Position numbers and translations under genes: made by a program | From: Desulfotomaculum sp. | GTDB taxonomy: Bacteria; Bacillota; Desulfotomaculia; Desulfotomaculales; Desulfallaceae | Assembly (NCBI GenBank): GCA_016841675.1 | Contig: JAENYQ010000001.1 | Location: 25,215 to 89,214 of the forward strand | Direction: 5' to 3' | Length of the DNA: 64,000 nt | Notes under the pieces: generated by a model | The model's input: the letters and a program-made list of their open reading frames with translations, nothing else | Databases searched by the model: none | Told to the model about the DNA's origin: nothing | Shown: piece after piece, positions 9,002 to 16,558 of the stretch | Numbering within the stretch: position 1 is the first letter of the stretch | Layout: the number at the start of each line of letters is the position of its first letter

Positions 9002-10472
9002 ATTTAACCTGCACCTCTGAATCCTTGTCCACCCGAATCTCCTTGATAAGGTTATGGATTATTTCCCGCCTTTCATCCCCCTCGGCAGCCTCCCAGATAA
9101 TCCTGAAATTCTTAACCGTGGCCAGAAGGCCTTTGGCGTTAATAGCTCGCTGCTTATCCTCTTGCATTTTACTTTCCCATTCCCGAACAGATTCCTCCAG
9201 GTGGCCACGTTTTGCCCGCAGGTCCTTAACACGTTCCGTCAATTCATCAGGGCTAAGGGCTCCTTTTTCAAACGCTTCGTACCATCGTTCCAGGGCCTTG
9301 TTGACCTGCTGTAATTCCTTCTGGGCTTGACCCAGCCCACGCATGGCATTTTTACGGTCATTACTGCTCTGGGCGAGCTCCTGGTTAACCAGCTCCTTAA
9401 CCAGTGCCTCATTGAAGCTCATGTCATAAAGCCTGGTAATAACCTTTTCGTCTATCTCATCCATGCGCTTATACCCGCAGCAGCATTCTGGGTCCTTGAT
9501 CATATGCCTTGCGCTACCATCCTGGGAATAACAAACATAGTATCGTATAATATGCTTTGGCTCCTTCGGGTAGTTCTGCCAGACGGCCTTGTTTCTCATT
9601 CTAGCTCCGCACTCGGCACAATATATAATGCCGGCCAGCAAGGCCTTGGGTGACGGCTTGCGATAATGCTTTTCACTTCGTTGCCGCCACACATCCTGCA
9701 GCTGGTGCCACCGATCAGGTTCGATTATTGGTTCATGGGTCCCTTCGTACATATTGTTTTTATGCCTTGAGTACCCTGCATAGGTGGGGTTGTTGAGGAT
9801 ATACCTGACCGTTTGTTTAACCCATTCGCCACCAGCCGGCCCGGGCACGCCACGGGAGTCCAAAGTTTCAGCTATGGAATCAATACCCATGCTATGGTCC
9901 AGGTATAAGCTGTATATCTCTCTTATTACCCGGGCTTCCGATTCGCGTATTTTTAATAGATAAGTTCCCGGCTTATAATCATAGCCATAGATTGTGCCAC
10001 CGTGCCACCGACCTTTCTGGGCGGCTTCCAGCTTGCCCATCCGGGTACGTTCAATGATCGTTTCCCTCTCCAACTGCGCGAACACGGCCATCATACCCAG
10101 GGCGGCCTTGCCGAATGGTGTGGTGGTGTCAAATGATTCGGTTACAGACTTAAAGCCGATGCCGGCCGGCTCGAATACGTCTTCCAGGAGATATAGCACG
10201 TCTTTTTGCCGGCGGGAGAGGCGGTCTAATTTCAGCACAAGCACGATGTTAAAAGCACCGGTGCCGGCGTCCTGAATAACCCGTTGCATGGCAGGGCGCT
10301 CCACGTCCTTACCGGAATAACCGTCATCGACATAGAAGTCGTAAATCTCCCAGCCCTGGGCCTGGCAGTAGGCAAGGAGACGTGACTTCTGGGCGGGGAT
10401 GGATAGTCCCTGCTCGACCTGTTCTTCGGTGGATACTCGGACGTAAGCTGCAACCAGCTCCTGTTTAGCCAT
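8988..10472 (-). CDS. Large serine recombinase (prophage integrase/excisionase)
   Basis: Catalyses integration and, with a directionality factor, excision. The N-terminal resolvase domain begins AAYVRVSTEEQ with the catalytic Ser14; GYSGKDVERPAMQ and LKLDRLSRRQKDV are resolvase motifs and ERETIIERTRMG follows. A recombinase domain (RGVPGPAGGEWVKQTVRYILNNPTYAG), a zinc ribbon (CAECGARM ... CCCGY) and a coiled-coil C-terminus complete a 494-aa large serine integrase. The ATG at 10472 has GGAGG 6 bp upstream; the ORF-track start at 10535 does not. The stop codon lies 17 bp from the attL core, the position expected for the integrase of this element. SpoIVCA of the skin element and SprA of SP-beta belong to the same enzyme class. 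Confidence 0.95.
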   Translation of the reverse strand: MAKQELVAAYVRVSTEEQVEQGLSIPAQKSRLLAYCQAQGWEIYDFYVDDGYSGKDVERPAMQRVIQDAGTGAFNIVLVLKLDRLSRRQKDVLYLLEDVFEPAGIGFKSVTESFDTTTPFGKAALGMMAVFAQLERETIIERTRMGKLEAAQKGRWHGGTIYGYDYKPGTYLLKIRESEARVIREIYSLYLDHSMGIDSIAETLDSRGVPGPAGGEWVKQTVRYILNNPTYAGYSRHKNNMYEGTHEPIIEPDRWHQLQDVWRQRSEKHYRKPSPKALLAGIIYCAECGARMRNKAVWQNYPKEPKHIIRYYVCYSQDGSARHMIKDPECCCGYKRMDEIDEKVITRLYDMSFNEALVKELVNQELAQSSNDRKNAMRGLGQAQKELQQVNKALERWYEAFEKGALSPDELTERVKDLRAKRGHLEESVREWESKMQEDKQRAINAKGLLATVKNFRIIWEAAEGDERREIIHNLIKEIRVDKDSEVQVKFNIF

Positions 10473-10484
10473 GATTTCCTCCGT

Positions 10485-10513
10485 TGAAAAATTAGCCCGG
10501 CTAGTAGGCCGGG
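10485..10513 (-). terminator. Hairpin with T-run just upstream of the integrase RBS
   Basis: CCCGGC-CTACTA-GCCGGG reads on the minus strand and is followed by TAATTTTT, 12-20 bases before the integrase ribosome binding site. It should stop transcripts coming from the HsdR-N-like gene, insulating integrase expression, or act as an attenuator if the integrase promoter lies upstream of it. Confidence 0.6.
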
Positions 10514-10569
10514 TATTTATTTCCCTTTGGCACACTTAAACGCCCTTGTTGAGTTACTAACCAACTGCT

Positions 10570-11682
10570 TTATGCTACTGTGTTATTATAGCATTCTATT
10601 ATTAACTGGCTTAATTTTTCTATATCATCTATTGATTCAATATATATCCTACTTTCTCCAAGGCCCTTGGGAGCCGATTCAACGTTATAATCAACTGCTA
10701 ACTTTTCGGCTTTCTCAATTGGCAGCTTTGTTATTATATTTTTCTTAAGGCTTTCCATGTTTATCCGTAAAAACCAATTAGTAATTATCCTATTGTATAT
10801 ACCAAAATAAACGGTTGTGTCCCTGTATTTAATGTCGGAGATGTCTTTATTGGCGCTTTTTAAAATATCATTAACAATTTCGAAGCATTGCAATTCATCT
10901 TCCGAAGTAGTAATTTCCTGTTTTTCTTTCTCAGATGATTCGTCTTTATCATCTACTAATTCTTCTATTGTCGCTACCTCTTCTTTAAATAAACCCTGGC
11001 TTACTATATCTAAAAGCGCTAACGATATAGATTTTTTAACAATTGGCCTGAACCTTTCTAGTACATTAGTAGTAACCCTTACATCACTAAAATCTTTAAT
11101 TAAATATCTTATAAACTCGTCAGGTGGGTTTCTGAATAAATCTTTTAGCTTGTTATTTATATTGGAGGTGTAAACCAATTCCGAGGCATAGTTAATTAAG
11201 TCTTCGGTAATAAATACGTCTTTTTTGAATCTTGACAGTACCTCTATATCTGCCTCGCTTAAATTAGTAACGTCGATTTTGATAAAGCTGTTTTCATCCA
11301 TGATGTTGTTTTTATCCAGGTCCGTATAAAATCTATACTCTATCCCATTTGTCATTATTGCAAATCTTACATCAGGAGTAGCATTAAAGTACCTGGCTAA
11401 TTGAGCACTGTGGTTAGTTAACGGATCATTGACCGATTTAGCCTCTATAAACATTATAGGGTTATCATTTTTATATATGGCGTAATCTACTTTTTCACCT
11501 TTCTTGCGTCCAACATCAGCAACATATTCCGGTTTTACTTCTAGTGGGTTAAATACATCATACCCTAATACTTGCAAAAAAGGTATTATTAGCGCTTGCT
11601 TTGTCATTTCTTCGTTATGTATGTGCTGTTTTCGTTCTGTTACTTGGGTAGATAGCCTTTGCAAGTCTTCCTTAAATTTCAA
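10570..11682 (-). CDS. HsdR N-terminal-domain-like nuclease (stand-alone)
   Basis: 370 aa with the type I restriction R-protein N-terminal fold: NEEMTKQALIIPFLQVLGYDVFNPLEV, then EKVDYAIYKNDNPIMFIEAK, which carries the D...(E)xK catalytic pattern of PD-(D/E)xK nucleases. No helicase motor and no HsdM/HsdS neighbour is present, so it is not a classical type I system. The C-terminal half is a separate, mostly helical domain of unknown role. The TTG start follows AAGGAGGG. It sits between integrase and immunity genes, a common prophage cargo position, and an anti-phage role is plausible but unproven. Base composition is more AT-rich than the structural genes. Confidence 0.7.
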   Translation of the reverse strand: MKFKEDLQRLSTQVTERKQHIHNEEMTKQALIIPFLQVLGYDVFNPLEVKPEYVADVGRKKGEKVDYAIYKNDNPIMFIEAKSVNDPLTNHSAQLARYFNATPDVRFAIMTNGIEYRFYTDLDKNNIMDENSFIKIDVTNLSEADIEVLSRFKKDVFITEDLINYASELVYTSNINNKLKDLFRNPPDEFIRYLIKDFSDVRVTTNVLERFRPIVKKSISLALLDIVSQGLFKEEVATIEELVDDKDESSEKEKQEITTSEDELQCFEIVNDILKSANKDISDIKYRDTTVYFGIYNRIITNWFLRINMESLKKNIITKLPIEKAEKLAVDYNVESAPKGLGESRIYIESIDDIEKLSQLIIECYNNTVA

Positions 11683-11698
11683 ATACTTTCCCTCCTTA

Positions 11699-11952
11699 TT
11701 ATTTCACGGCATACTCCGCCGCAATTTCCATAGCAAACAAATCCGCCTGTTTCTCCATTGGTTTTCGATACATATCAAACCCCAGCACATAACCCACCCG
11801 GGGCATGTCCTCAATAACATGATATAGCTCGTGATAATACTTCTCTTCGTGCCTCCGCAGATAAATGCAGCTGACAAATATATAGTACCGACCCTTTCTT
11901 GAATAGGCTTGTACCTAAACCGATCATCACGCTTAACGTCGTGGATATGCGG
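11699..11952 (-). pseudogene. Frameshifted remnant of an ImmA/IrrE-like metallopeptidase
   Basis: Three reading frames each hold part of one plausible protein: IHDVKRDDRFRYKPIQERVGTIY, then ICQLHLSAEARREVLS, then HELYHVIEDMPRVGYVLGF...MEIAAEYAVK ending at TAA. The HELYH piece has the HExxH zinc motif directly after LSAEARREVL, as in ImmA/IrrE proteins. Two frameshifts would be needed to join the pieces, so it is probably dead. It occupies most of the 338-bp gap between the HsdR-N-like gene and the next minus-strand gene; nothing else was seen there. Confidence 0.45.
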
Positions 11953-12020
11953 ACGAAGGCCAGGACGCGGTTATTGTGTCTCATGGTGTCACCTCAAGGA
12001 AAATAATCCGGATGCCGTAG

Positions 12021-13031
12021 CTAAGGCACAATCTGCTTTGTTACTACTGAATCAATGCTATTATAATTTAAAATGTATTTATCTTCTATTGGTACGTGAA
12101 AGATCAACCAACCAGCTGAATTCCCGCCTGGCGGAAGATCGATTGCGTCAAAGTTATTCTGTCTTGAATATGTAGGGCCGCTATCCGGGTTTACTGTATG
12201 ACCACTCGGAGTTGAAAGCGTTATATAATTTGGGTTTACGTGTGTCGTCTTAGAACCCTCGTTTTTCGCATAAACACAAACCCAAACAAACTGGCAGTCC
12301 TTTGCAGCTGTCCATGTTGTATAAGATGAGCTCACCGTTTTTGAAGTTTTGGTCTCTGCGGCTATGCTTACTGGCCCAATGCCTTTTTCATAAAACTTCA
12401 TTTGTTCACGGGCCTGTGCTAACGCTTTCTTTTTTGTCTCTTCTTCCTCGGCCTTAATTGCATTATTATACTTTTCTTCATATTGGGGGAGTAGTGCCAT
12501 GGCTGGTTCATACTGGGAAGTGGTTGTGGTTGATGATAACTTTAAGAGCCCATAGGCGCCTTTGTAATCTCCTTTCGCATAAAATGATTTTGCTTCATTC
12601 AATAATCCCTCGGCATATCTATTTTTTGCCTCAACCAAGATTTTCTGAGCTTCATCGTAATTGGAGTCTTCTTCAATCACATTTTTCAAATTACTAATAG
12701 CGGTATCGTAGTTTCCTTCAGTAAAAGCTGAATCTCCCTTTTCGAAGCAGTCCTGCGATTTCATTATTTCTTTACTTTTAAGGTAGTTATTTTCGTCACT
12801 CTCAGATAAGGATTTAATGCTTTTGGCTTTTTCGTACCACTCTAAAGATTCTTCATAATTGCTTTTATTGAATTCGGCTTCTGCTTTAACTGTATATTCA
12901 GCATATTCTTTTTGAATTAAAATACTATTTATAGCAATCGGAAACAATAATAACAAAGCTATTATACCTACAATAATATATCTTTTTTTTATACGCCCTG
13001 GCGCGTTTGATTTTTGTGTACTGATTTTCAT
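12021..13031 (-). CDS. Membrane-anchored TPR-like protein with C-terminal DUF4352-type domain
   Basis: One N-terminal membrane helix (YIIVGIIALLLLFPIAI, about residues 18-35) follows a basic stretch, so the bulk is probably extracellular. Residues 45-190 hold TPR-like repeats (FNKSNYEESLEWYEKAKSI, AFTEGNYDTAISNLKNVI, FYAKGDYKGAYGLLK). The last ~120 residues resemble the immunoglobulin-like DUF4352 fold (FVWVCVYAKNEGSKTTHVNP, ITLSTPSGHTV). It lies in the lysogenic cluster downstream of the repressor and ImmA, so it is probably expressed in lysogens. A superinfection-exclusion or host-surface role is only a guess. AT-rich. Confidence 0.6.
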   Translation of the reverse strand: MKISTQKSNAPGRIKKRYIIVGIIALLLLFPIAINSILIQKEYAEYTVKAEAEFNKSNYEESLEWYEKAKSIKSLSESDENNYLKSKEIMKSQDCFEKGDSAFTEGNYDTAISNLKNVIEEDSNYDEAQKILVEAKNRYAEGLLNEAKSFYAKGDYKGAYGLLKLSSTTTTSQYEPAMALLPQYEEKYNNAIKAEEEETKKKALAQAREQMKFYEKGIGPVSIAAETKTSKTVSSSYTTWTAAKDCQFVWVCVYAKNEGSKTTHVNPNYITLSTPSGHTVNPDSGPTYSRQNNFDAIDLPPGGNSAGWLIFHVPIEDKYILNYNSIDSVVTKQIVP

Positions 13032-13055
13032 TTTATGAACATCTCCTTCTTAATT

Positions 13056-13550
13056 TTAAACCCTCCTTATCAAATCCCCCCATTTAACCATTCGCCCCGT
13101 GTCCCTCTGCTTACGCCTGTAGTATCCGATCTTATGTTCAATAAACCACTGTTCCACATCAAACTCTTCCGCAATTTCCCAAAGGGTGCAATTTCCATTT
13201 TCCATTATCCGATTAAATTCGACATCCGGCATCAAAACACCAGTTGCCCAGTCGAGCGCTGTGCGTTCGTCCTGGGCAACAGTTATTTTTGTCTGTCCGT
13301 TGTTATCGGTTTCCCAAAATCCTGTTGAGTGGTATCTGATGTGTCCGGGCCTTGGCGGGAAAATTATGTGACCGATTTCTTCAGCCAAGACACATTTAAG
13401 CTCCCGAGGCTTGTCCCTTAATGATGGGTCTAGCATTACAACCTTTTTGGTTGCGTCAGCTCTACCAAGGAGCCCAGGTTTTAATTTTTTAAAGATAATT
13501 CTTATATTGAGCGCCTTTGCCCACACAAACAAGGTGTCAATGCTCACCAT
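13056..13550 (-). CDS. ImmA/IrrE-family metallo-endopeptidase
   Basis: 164-aa zinc peptidase-like protein. The active-site segment is LAEEIGHIIF (E57-E58...H61); the first position of HExxH is Glu rather than His, leaving catalysis uncertain. Family members such as ImmA of ICEBs1 cleave the element's repressor upon SOS or cell signals. Its ATG overlaps the repressor stop (TAATG), so the two are translationally coupled, which fits a repressor/anti-repressor pair. Confidence 0.8.
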   Translation of the reverse strand: MVSIDTLFVWAKALNIRIIFKKLKPGLLGRADATKKVVMLDPSLRDKPRELKCVLAEEIGHIIFPPRPGHIRYHSTGFWETDNNGQTKITVAQDERTALDWATGVLMPDVEFNRIMENGNCTLWEIAEEFDVEQWFIEHKIGYYRRKQRDTGRMVKWGDLIRRV

Positions 13551-14224
13551 TAATTATCTTCGCCTTCTTCCCCTTCCTCATCAAATACGCCAGTTCCTGG
13601 GAACTTAGGGCCATGAGCAGCCGGTTCTGAATACATTGCTTTTGGTAAACCGTACTTTTCTCTTGCTTTCCTGACCAACTTAAACATGATTTCATCATTA
13701 AAATCGTACTCTAAATCCAATTCCGCAAGCCTTGTTAAGGCGTCGCCCAGTGTTTTAGCTTGATATATGTAATCAATTTTTTTGTCTCCCAGACCGCGGG
13801 AGTATTTTCTTCTATTCTCTACCATTCTGGTAGCGGTATCATGATCTATTTCAATGCCTGATTCTTTGGCAATAAGTATTTCTTTTTCGATTTCATCGTA
13901 TTTTTTTAGTGTTTGATTATTAGTATCTAGTTTATTTTTAGTTCCTTTCCTGACTATCTCTTCATCAGCAATAAATTCTGAGTGTTTACCATCCGGGCTA
14001 CGGTAAACTTCTTTTACATGTTTCAAGGGGACTCGTCCTAACAAGTAATCAGTAGTGACATTAAAAAAATCAGCAAACTTTTGCAGTGTTTCATAGTCCG
14101 GCGATCTTAGACCCAATTCATAAAGCGACAGGGCTGATCTTGATATGTTTAGCTGTTTAGCTAATTTCTCTTGAGATAGTCCCGATTCTTGGCGTAATTC
14201 AGTTAAATTGTTTTTAAACTTCAT
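13550..14224 (-). CDS. CI-like XRE-family lysogeny repressor
   Basis: Helix-turn-helix at residues 6-60 (LRQESGLSQEKLAKQLNISRSALSLYELGLRSPDYETLQKFADFF), followed by a charged central region and a C-terminal helical domain without an obvious LexA-type serine protease site. It is coupled to the ImmA-like peptidase rather than being self-cleaving. Divergently transcribed from the Cro-like gene across an operator-rich 150-bp region. RBS GGGGCGA before ATG. Confidence 0.82.
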   Translation of the reverse strand: MKFKNNLTELRQESGLSQEKLAKQLNISRSALSLYELGLRSPDYETLQKFADFFNVTTDYLLGRVPLKHVKEVYRSPDGKHSEFIADEEIVRKGTKNKLDTNNQTLKKYDEIEKEILIAKESGIEIDHDTATRMVENRRKYSRGLGDKKIDYIYQAKTLGDALTRLAELDLEYDFNDEIMFKLVRKAREKYGLPKAMYSEPAAHGPKFPGTGVFDEEGEEGEDN

Positions 14225-14246
14225 AACATCGCCCCTTATTAATTAC

Positions 14247-14275
14247 ATTTTACTCTACAAAGCGTAGCACAACAA
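14247..14275 (-). promoter_or_regulatory. Repressor promoter (leftward)
   Basis: On the minus strand TTGTTG (14275-14270), 17-bp spacer, TAAAAT (14252-14247). It drives the repressor/ImmA/membrane-protein cluster. A GTAGCA-type half-site overlaps the spacer. Confidence 0.6.
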
Positions 14276-14350
14276 ATATTTGCTACAAAAAGTAGTAAAA
14301 AATATTGACAGCTTCGCATTGTAGCAATATAATATCTATATAAATGCTAC
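14264..14350. promoter_or_regulatory. Putative repressor/Cro operators (GTAGCA half-sites)
   Basis: Four half-sites of GTAGCA or its complement TGCTAC occur: 14264-14269, 14281-14286, 14321-14326 and 14345-14350. They form two inverted pairs, one over the leftward promoter and one spanning the -10 and start region of the rightward promoter. This is the pattern expected for cooperative repressor operators. Confidence 0.55.
14305..14333 (+). promoter_or_regulatory. Early rightward promoter (consensus sigma-A type)
   Basis: TTGACA (14305-14310), exactly 17 bp, TATAAT (14328-14333). A GTAGCA half-site abuts the -10 element, so the repressor should block it. It precedes the Cro-like gene and the long early operon. 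Confidence 0.85.
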
Positions 14351-14378
14351 ATACTGAAGCTTAAGGGTGGTGAAAGAA

Positions 14379-14606
14379 TTGAGTAAAATACTTGCTGAGC
14401 TAAGAGAAAAAAACAAGCTTACTCAAGAGGATATGGCACTAAAGCTTGGAATTTCACGAAGTTACTATGGCCATATTGAAAATGGGGTTAGGAATCCAAC
14501 ATATGGCCTAGCTAAGAGGATAGCAAATATTTTTAATGTCAAGGTGGAGGAAATTTTTTTTAATCCAGATGGCTTCAGATTGAAGCATACTGGCACCGAG
14601 GCATGA
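14379..14606 (+). CDS. Cro-like small XRE-family regulator
   Basis: 75-aa HTH protein (LREKNKLTQEDMALKLGISRSYYGHIENGVRNPTYGLAKRIANIF), almost entirely one XRE domain. First gene of the early operon behind a consensus promoter. The TTG at 14379 with GGTGGTGA 5 bp upstream is preferred to the GTG at 14367 in the ORF track, which would overlap its own RBS. Confidence 0.8.
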   Translation: MSKILAELREKNKLTQEDMALKLGISRSYYGHIENGVRNPTYGLAKRIANIFNVKVEEIFFNPDGFRLKHTGTEA

Positions 14607-14670
14607 GGGGAGGTAAAGAAAACCGGGACCACTGGCTAATTCACTTAGGCACCGAGGCATGAGGGGAGGT
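14592..14670 (+). repeat. Direct repeat of a 23-bp RBS-containing segment
   Basis: A 23-bp sequence beginning ggcaccgaggcatgagggg occurs at 14592-14614 and again at 14648-14670. The first copy covers the Cro-like stop codon and the second serves as ribosome binding site for the next gene. It looks like a local duplication, perhaps left by a deletion or insertion of a small ORF. Confidence 0.75.
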
Positions 14671-14678
14671 GAGGGGGG

Positions 14679-14825
14679 ATGGAAGAAAAGCCAGCATTGG
14701 TGGAAATAAACGCAAATATAGCGGAGCTTACAGAACTGCTTAATACAGCGCAAACCCAGGTCAATGAGCTAAAGCAGACACTTGAAAAAATAGGTGAGTT
14801 TCAAATAAGGCTAATTACAGATTAG
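14679..14825 (+). CDS. 48-aa helical hypothetical protein
   Basis: Too short for the ORF track. MEEKPALVEINANIAEL... is a predicted amphipathic, possibly coiled-coil helix. A GGGGAGGTGAGGGG sequence precedes the ATG. Function unknown; it is the second gene of the early operon. Confidence 0.55.
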   Translation: MEEKPALVEINANIAELTELLNTAQTQVNELKQTLEKIGEFQIRLITD

Positions 14826-14828
14826 CTA

Positions 14829-15023
14829 CTACTTAAATAGTCTTTTCAGTTGATCTTCAGCATCTTTTAGAGATTTTTTGAATTCCGACGCATTTAGGTT
14901 GATGTCCTTATTGCAACCGAGACATTTGTAAGTTGGGTTGGATTCAATCTCCCGCAAAGACAATTTAGTCTTATAACCGCATTCCGGGCAGGGAATGTCG
15001 ATCTTGACACTTTTATTAAACAT
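14829..15023 (-). CDS. 64-aa zinc-ribbon protein
   Basis: MFNKSVKIDIPCPECGYKT...YKCLGCNKDI has two CxxC pairs (CPEC, CLGC) forming a zinc ribbon, followed by a charged helix. The ATG at 15023 has GGAGGAAAT directly upstream; the 102-aa ORF-track start is unsupported. It is encoded opposite to the early operon, together with the next gene. Confidence 0.65.
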   Translation of the reverse strand: MFNKSVKIDIPCPECGYKTKLSLREIESNPTYKCLGCNKDINLNASEFKKSLKDAEDQLKRLFK

Positions 15024-15088
15024 ATTTCCTCCTTGCCTTATCTGAAACTCCAATACGTGGATGTTCGACACAAGGGAGGAAAATCCTA

Positions 15089-15277
15089 TTACTTCGGCAG
15101 CGGCTTTCCTTTTGGAACGTACAGCATCAGCACGCAATACGTGTACTGAGAGCCATCGGCCACCATGCGCACATCAAGTATCCGACTAGGCTTATGAATC
15201 CTCAGCCAGGCGTTAATTTCCATTTCAAGCTCGTTATGGTTATTCGAAGCCAACAGTTCAACCTTGTAATGCGGCAT
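15089..15277 (-). CDS. 62-aa protein resembling Cse60 (DUF2758-type) sporulation protein
   Basis: MPHYKVELLASNNHNELEMEINAWLRIH...ILDVRMVADGSQYTYCVLMLYVP. The pattern of an N-terminal beta strand, an N-E-LE--IN-WL helix, then ILDV and a terminal hydrophobic strand matches small Cse60-like proteins as I remember them. Cse60 is a sigma-E-dependent sporulation protein in Bacillus. GGAGG precedes the ATG. The family call is moderate and the function is not established. Confidence 0.5.
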   Translation of the reverse strand: MPHYKVELLASNNHNELEMEINAWLRIHKPSRILDVRMVADGSQYTYCVLMLYVPKGKPLPK

Positions 15278-15315
15278 AAAAATACCTCCATTGCGGTTAT
15301 GAGGGGAGGCGCACT

Positions 15316-15465
15316 ATGGCCCCTAAAATTAAGAACGTGCAACTTAAAAACCTATCACCCGAACAACAGAAAGTGGCCAATGGCATTAAGGTGATGATCA
15401 AAATCGCAAAAAGGATACTGGAAAAACAGGAAGACGAGCACCGTGGAGGAGGTGTTAATGTGTGA
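15316..15465 (+). CDS. 49-aa basic helical protein, paralogue of the gene near attR
   Basis: MAPKIKNVQLKNLSPEQQKVANGIKVMIKIAKRILEKQEDEH... has no ORF-track entry. GAGGGGAGG precedes the ATG. Residues 13-42 align almost end to end with the minus-strand 36-aa product at 57991-58101 (LTPEQQKVVNGIRIMIKVAKRILKEKD), showing that the frame is coding. Small, basic and helical; role unknown. Confidence 0.65.
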   Translation: MAPKIKNVQLKNLSPEQQKVANGIKVMIKIAKRILEKQEDEHRGGGVNV

Positions 15466-15556
15466 CACTAGAGTATCGAGTTGTGCAACTGGAAGGCCGG
15501 GTAACCAGGCTTTAGCGGCCCAGACCCGGGGAAATAGTTGCATCATTTGCCCTTGA
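15458..15556 (+). CDS. 32-aa Cys-containing micro-ORF
   Basis: MCDTRVSSCATGRPGNQALAAQTRGNSCIICP starts within the last codons of the previous gene and is preceded by GGAGGAGGTG. It ends in a CxxC. The support is RBS and overlap only; it could be non-coding. Confidence 0.35.
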   Translation: MCDTRVSSCATGRPGNQALAAQTRGNSCIICP

Positions 15557-15617
15557 ACAACTGGCACAGTTTTTCATGACCAGTTGCTACACAATACTGA
15601 ATGGTGGAGGTGATATA

Positions 15618-15749
15618 GTGACTTGCAAAATATGCGGAGAACCAAGCAACGAACGTGATATGTGCCCGGAGTGTGAGGAAAAAATCAACCGCATGACCGA
15701 GAAATTGGTCAGCAAATGGCGGCGCAATCAGCGCAAAAAAGCTGTATGA
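15618..15749 (+). CDS. 43-aa zinc-ribbon protein
   Basis: GTG start behind GGAGGTGA. TCKICGEPSNERDMCPECEEKI has two CxxC pairs and a basic tail (KWRRNQRKKAV). It is one of several tiny zinc-ribbon proteins in this early region. Confidence 0.6.
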   Translation: MTCKICGEPSNERDMCPECEEKINRMTEKLVSKWRRNQRKKAV

Positions 15750-15883
15750 GGATGTGGGGTGGCACCCCCGGGACCGGCCAAGTCCCGGAGGCTGGGGATA
15801 AAAATTTGGGGTGGTTCAACTACATACTACCACCCAGGCATTTCCACGAGAACGACAAACCATGTCGCAAGGAGGTGAAAAAG

Positions 15884-16501
15884 TTGCCAAAAAATATGTT
15901 CAAGAAATCAAGAATGAAAGCCGGTCATACCCAGGAAAAAGCCGCCGAAATGACCGGGTACAGCATCCGAGAGATTCAGCGTTTCGAGGCCGGGACACAG
16001 TTCCCGCCGGCGGAATCGGTGCTCCTGATGGCGGAAAAATACAACTCCCCTGAGCTTATTCGCTGGTACCGTGGCGAGATGGACCCGATTGGACGCGAGT
16101 TTCAGCCGCCGGTGCTTAATAATGTTAACACCTCGTTATTTGCCCGGTTTTGCAAATACGTTGAGGAGCTAGATGAAGCATCGGACGCCACGAAGTTAGC
16201 AGCGAAGATTATTCTCAACAAGAACAGTGCGGACCAGTGCACCGAGTGGGAAGTGGAAGAGCTGATGGAACTATTCCAGGAAGCGGTTGCCGACATTCAC
16301 CAGGCATTGGATGAGCTACAACAAACATACATGGAGTTCTTCGGAGTCAGATTCCACATTGAAATAATGCGCCGGCACCGGGAAAAGATGATTAACCGCG
16401 GGTACTTGGTGGTAGAAAATAAAAAGCCCGTCGCGGCCATGGTAGCCGAAGAGCGGGCAGTGTATGGGCAAAAAAATAAAGCCGCCTCAGCGGCTAGATA
16501 A
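15884..16501 (+). CDS. XRE-type HTH protein with conserved C-terminal domain (paralogue of 28451-29014)
   Basis: The N-terminal HTH (KAGHTQEKAAEMTGYSIREIQRFEAGTQFPPAESVLLMAEKY) is followed by LIRWYRGEMDPIGREFQPPVLN and a long helical region. TTG at 15884 with AAGGAGGTGA upstream gives 205 aa; the 261-aa ORF-track start reads through non-coding DNA. The protein at 28451-29014 shares HTH-YN-LIRW---E-DPIGR---PPVLN and a similar C-terminus (FGV---RHREKMINRGYL versus FGV---AHRDKMLQKGYL). Probably an early-gene regulator. Confidence 0.7.
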   Translation: MPKNMFKKSRMKAGHTQEKAAEMTGYSIREIQRFEAGTQFPPAESVLLMAEKYNSPELIRWYRGEMDPIGREFQPPVLNNVNTSLFARFCKYVEELDEASDATKLAAKIILNKNSADQCTEWEVEELMELFQEAVADIHQALDELQQTYMEFFGVRFHIEIMRRHREKMINRGYLVVENKKPVAAMVAEERAVYGQKNKAASAAR

Positions 16502-16558
16502 ATACTCAAACTGATTTTACCATGCCGGCCAGGTGTGGTCAAGAAAAGGGGATGCAAA

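Noticed and set aside
10514-10569. Sigma-E/sigma-K promoter for the integrase
   Set aside because: Only weak CATA-like matches; none has a proper partner element.
15558-15586. CAACTGG/CCAGTTG inverted repeat
   Set aside because: Short stem with a 15-nt loop and no T-run; no assignable role.
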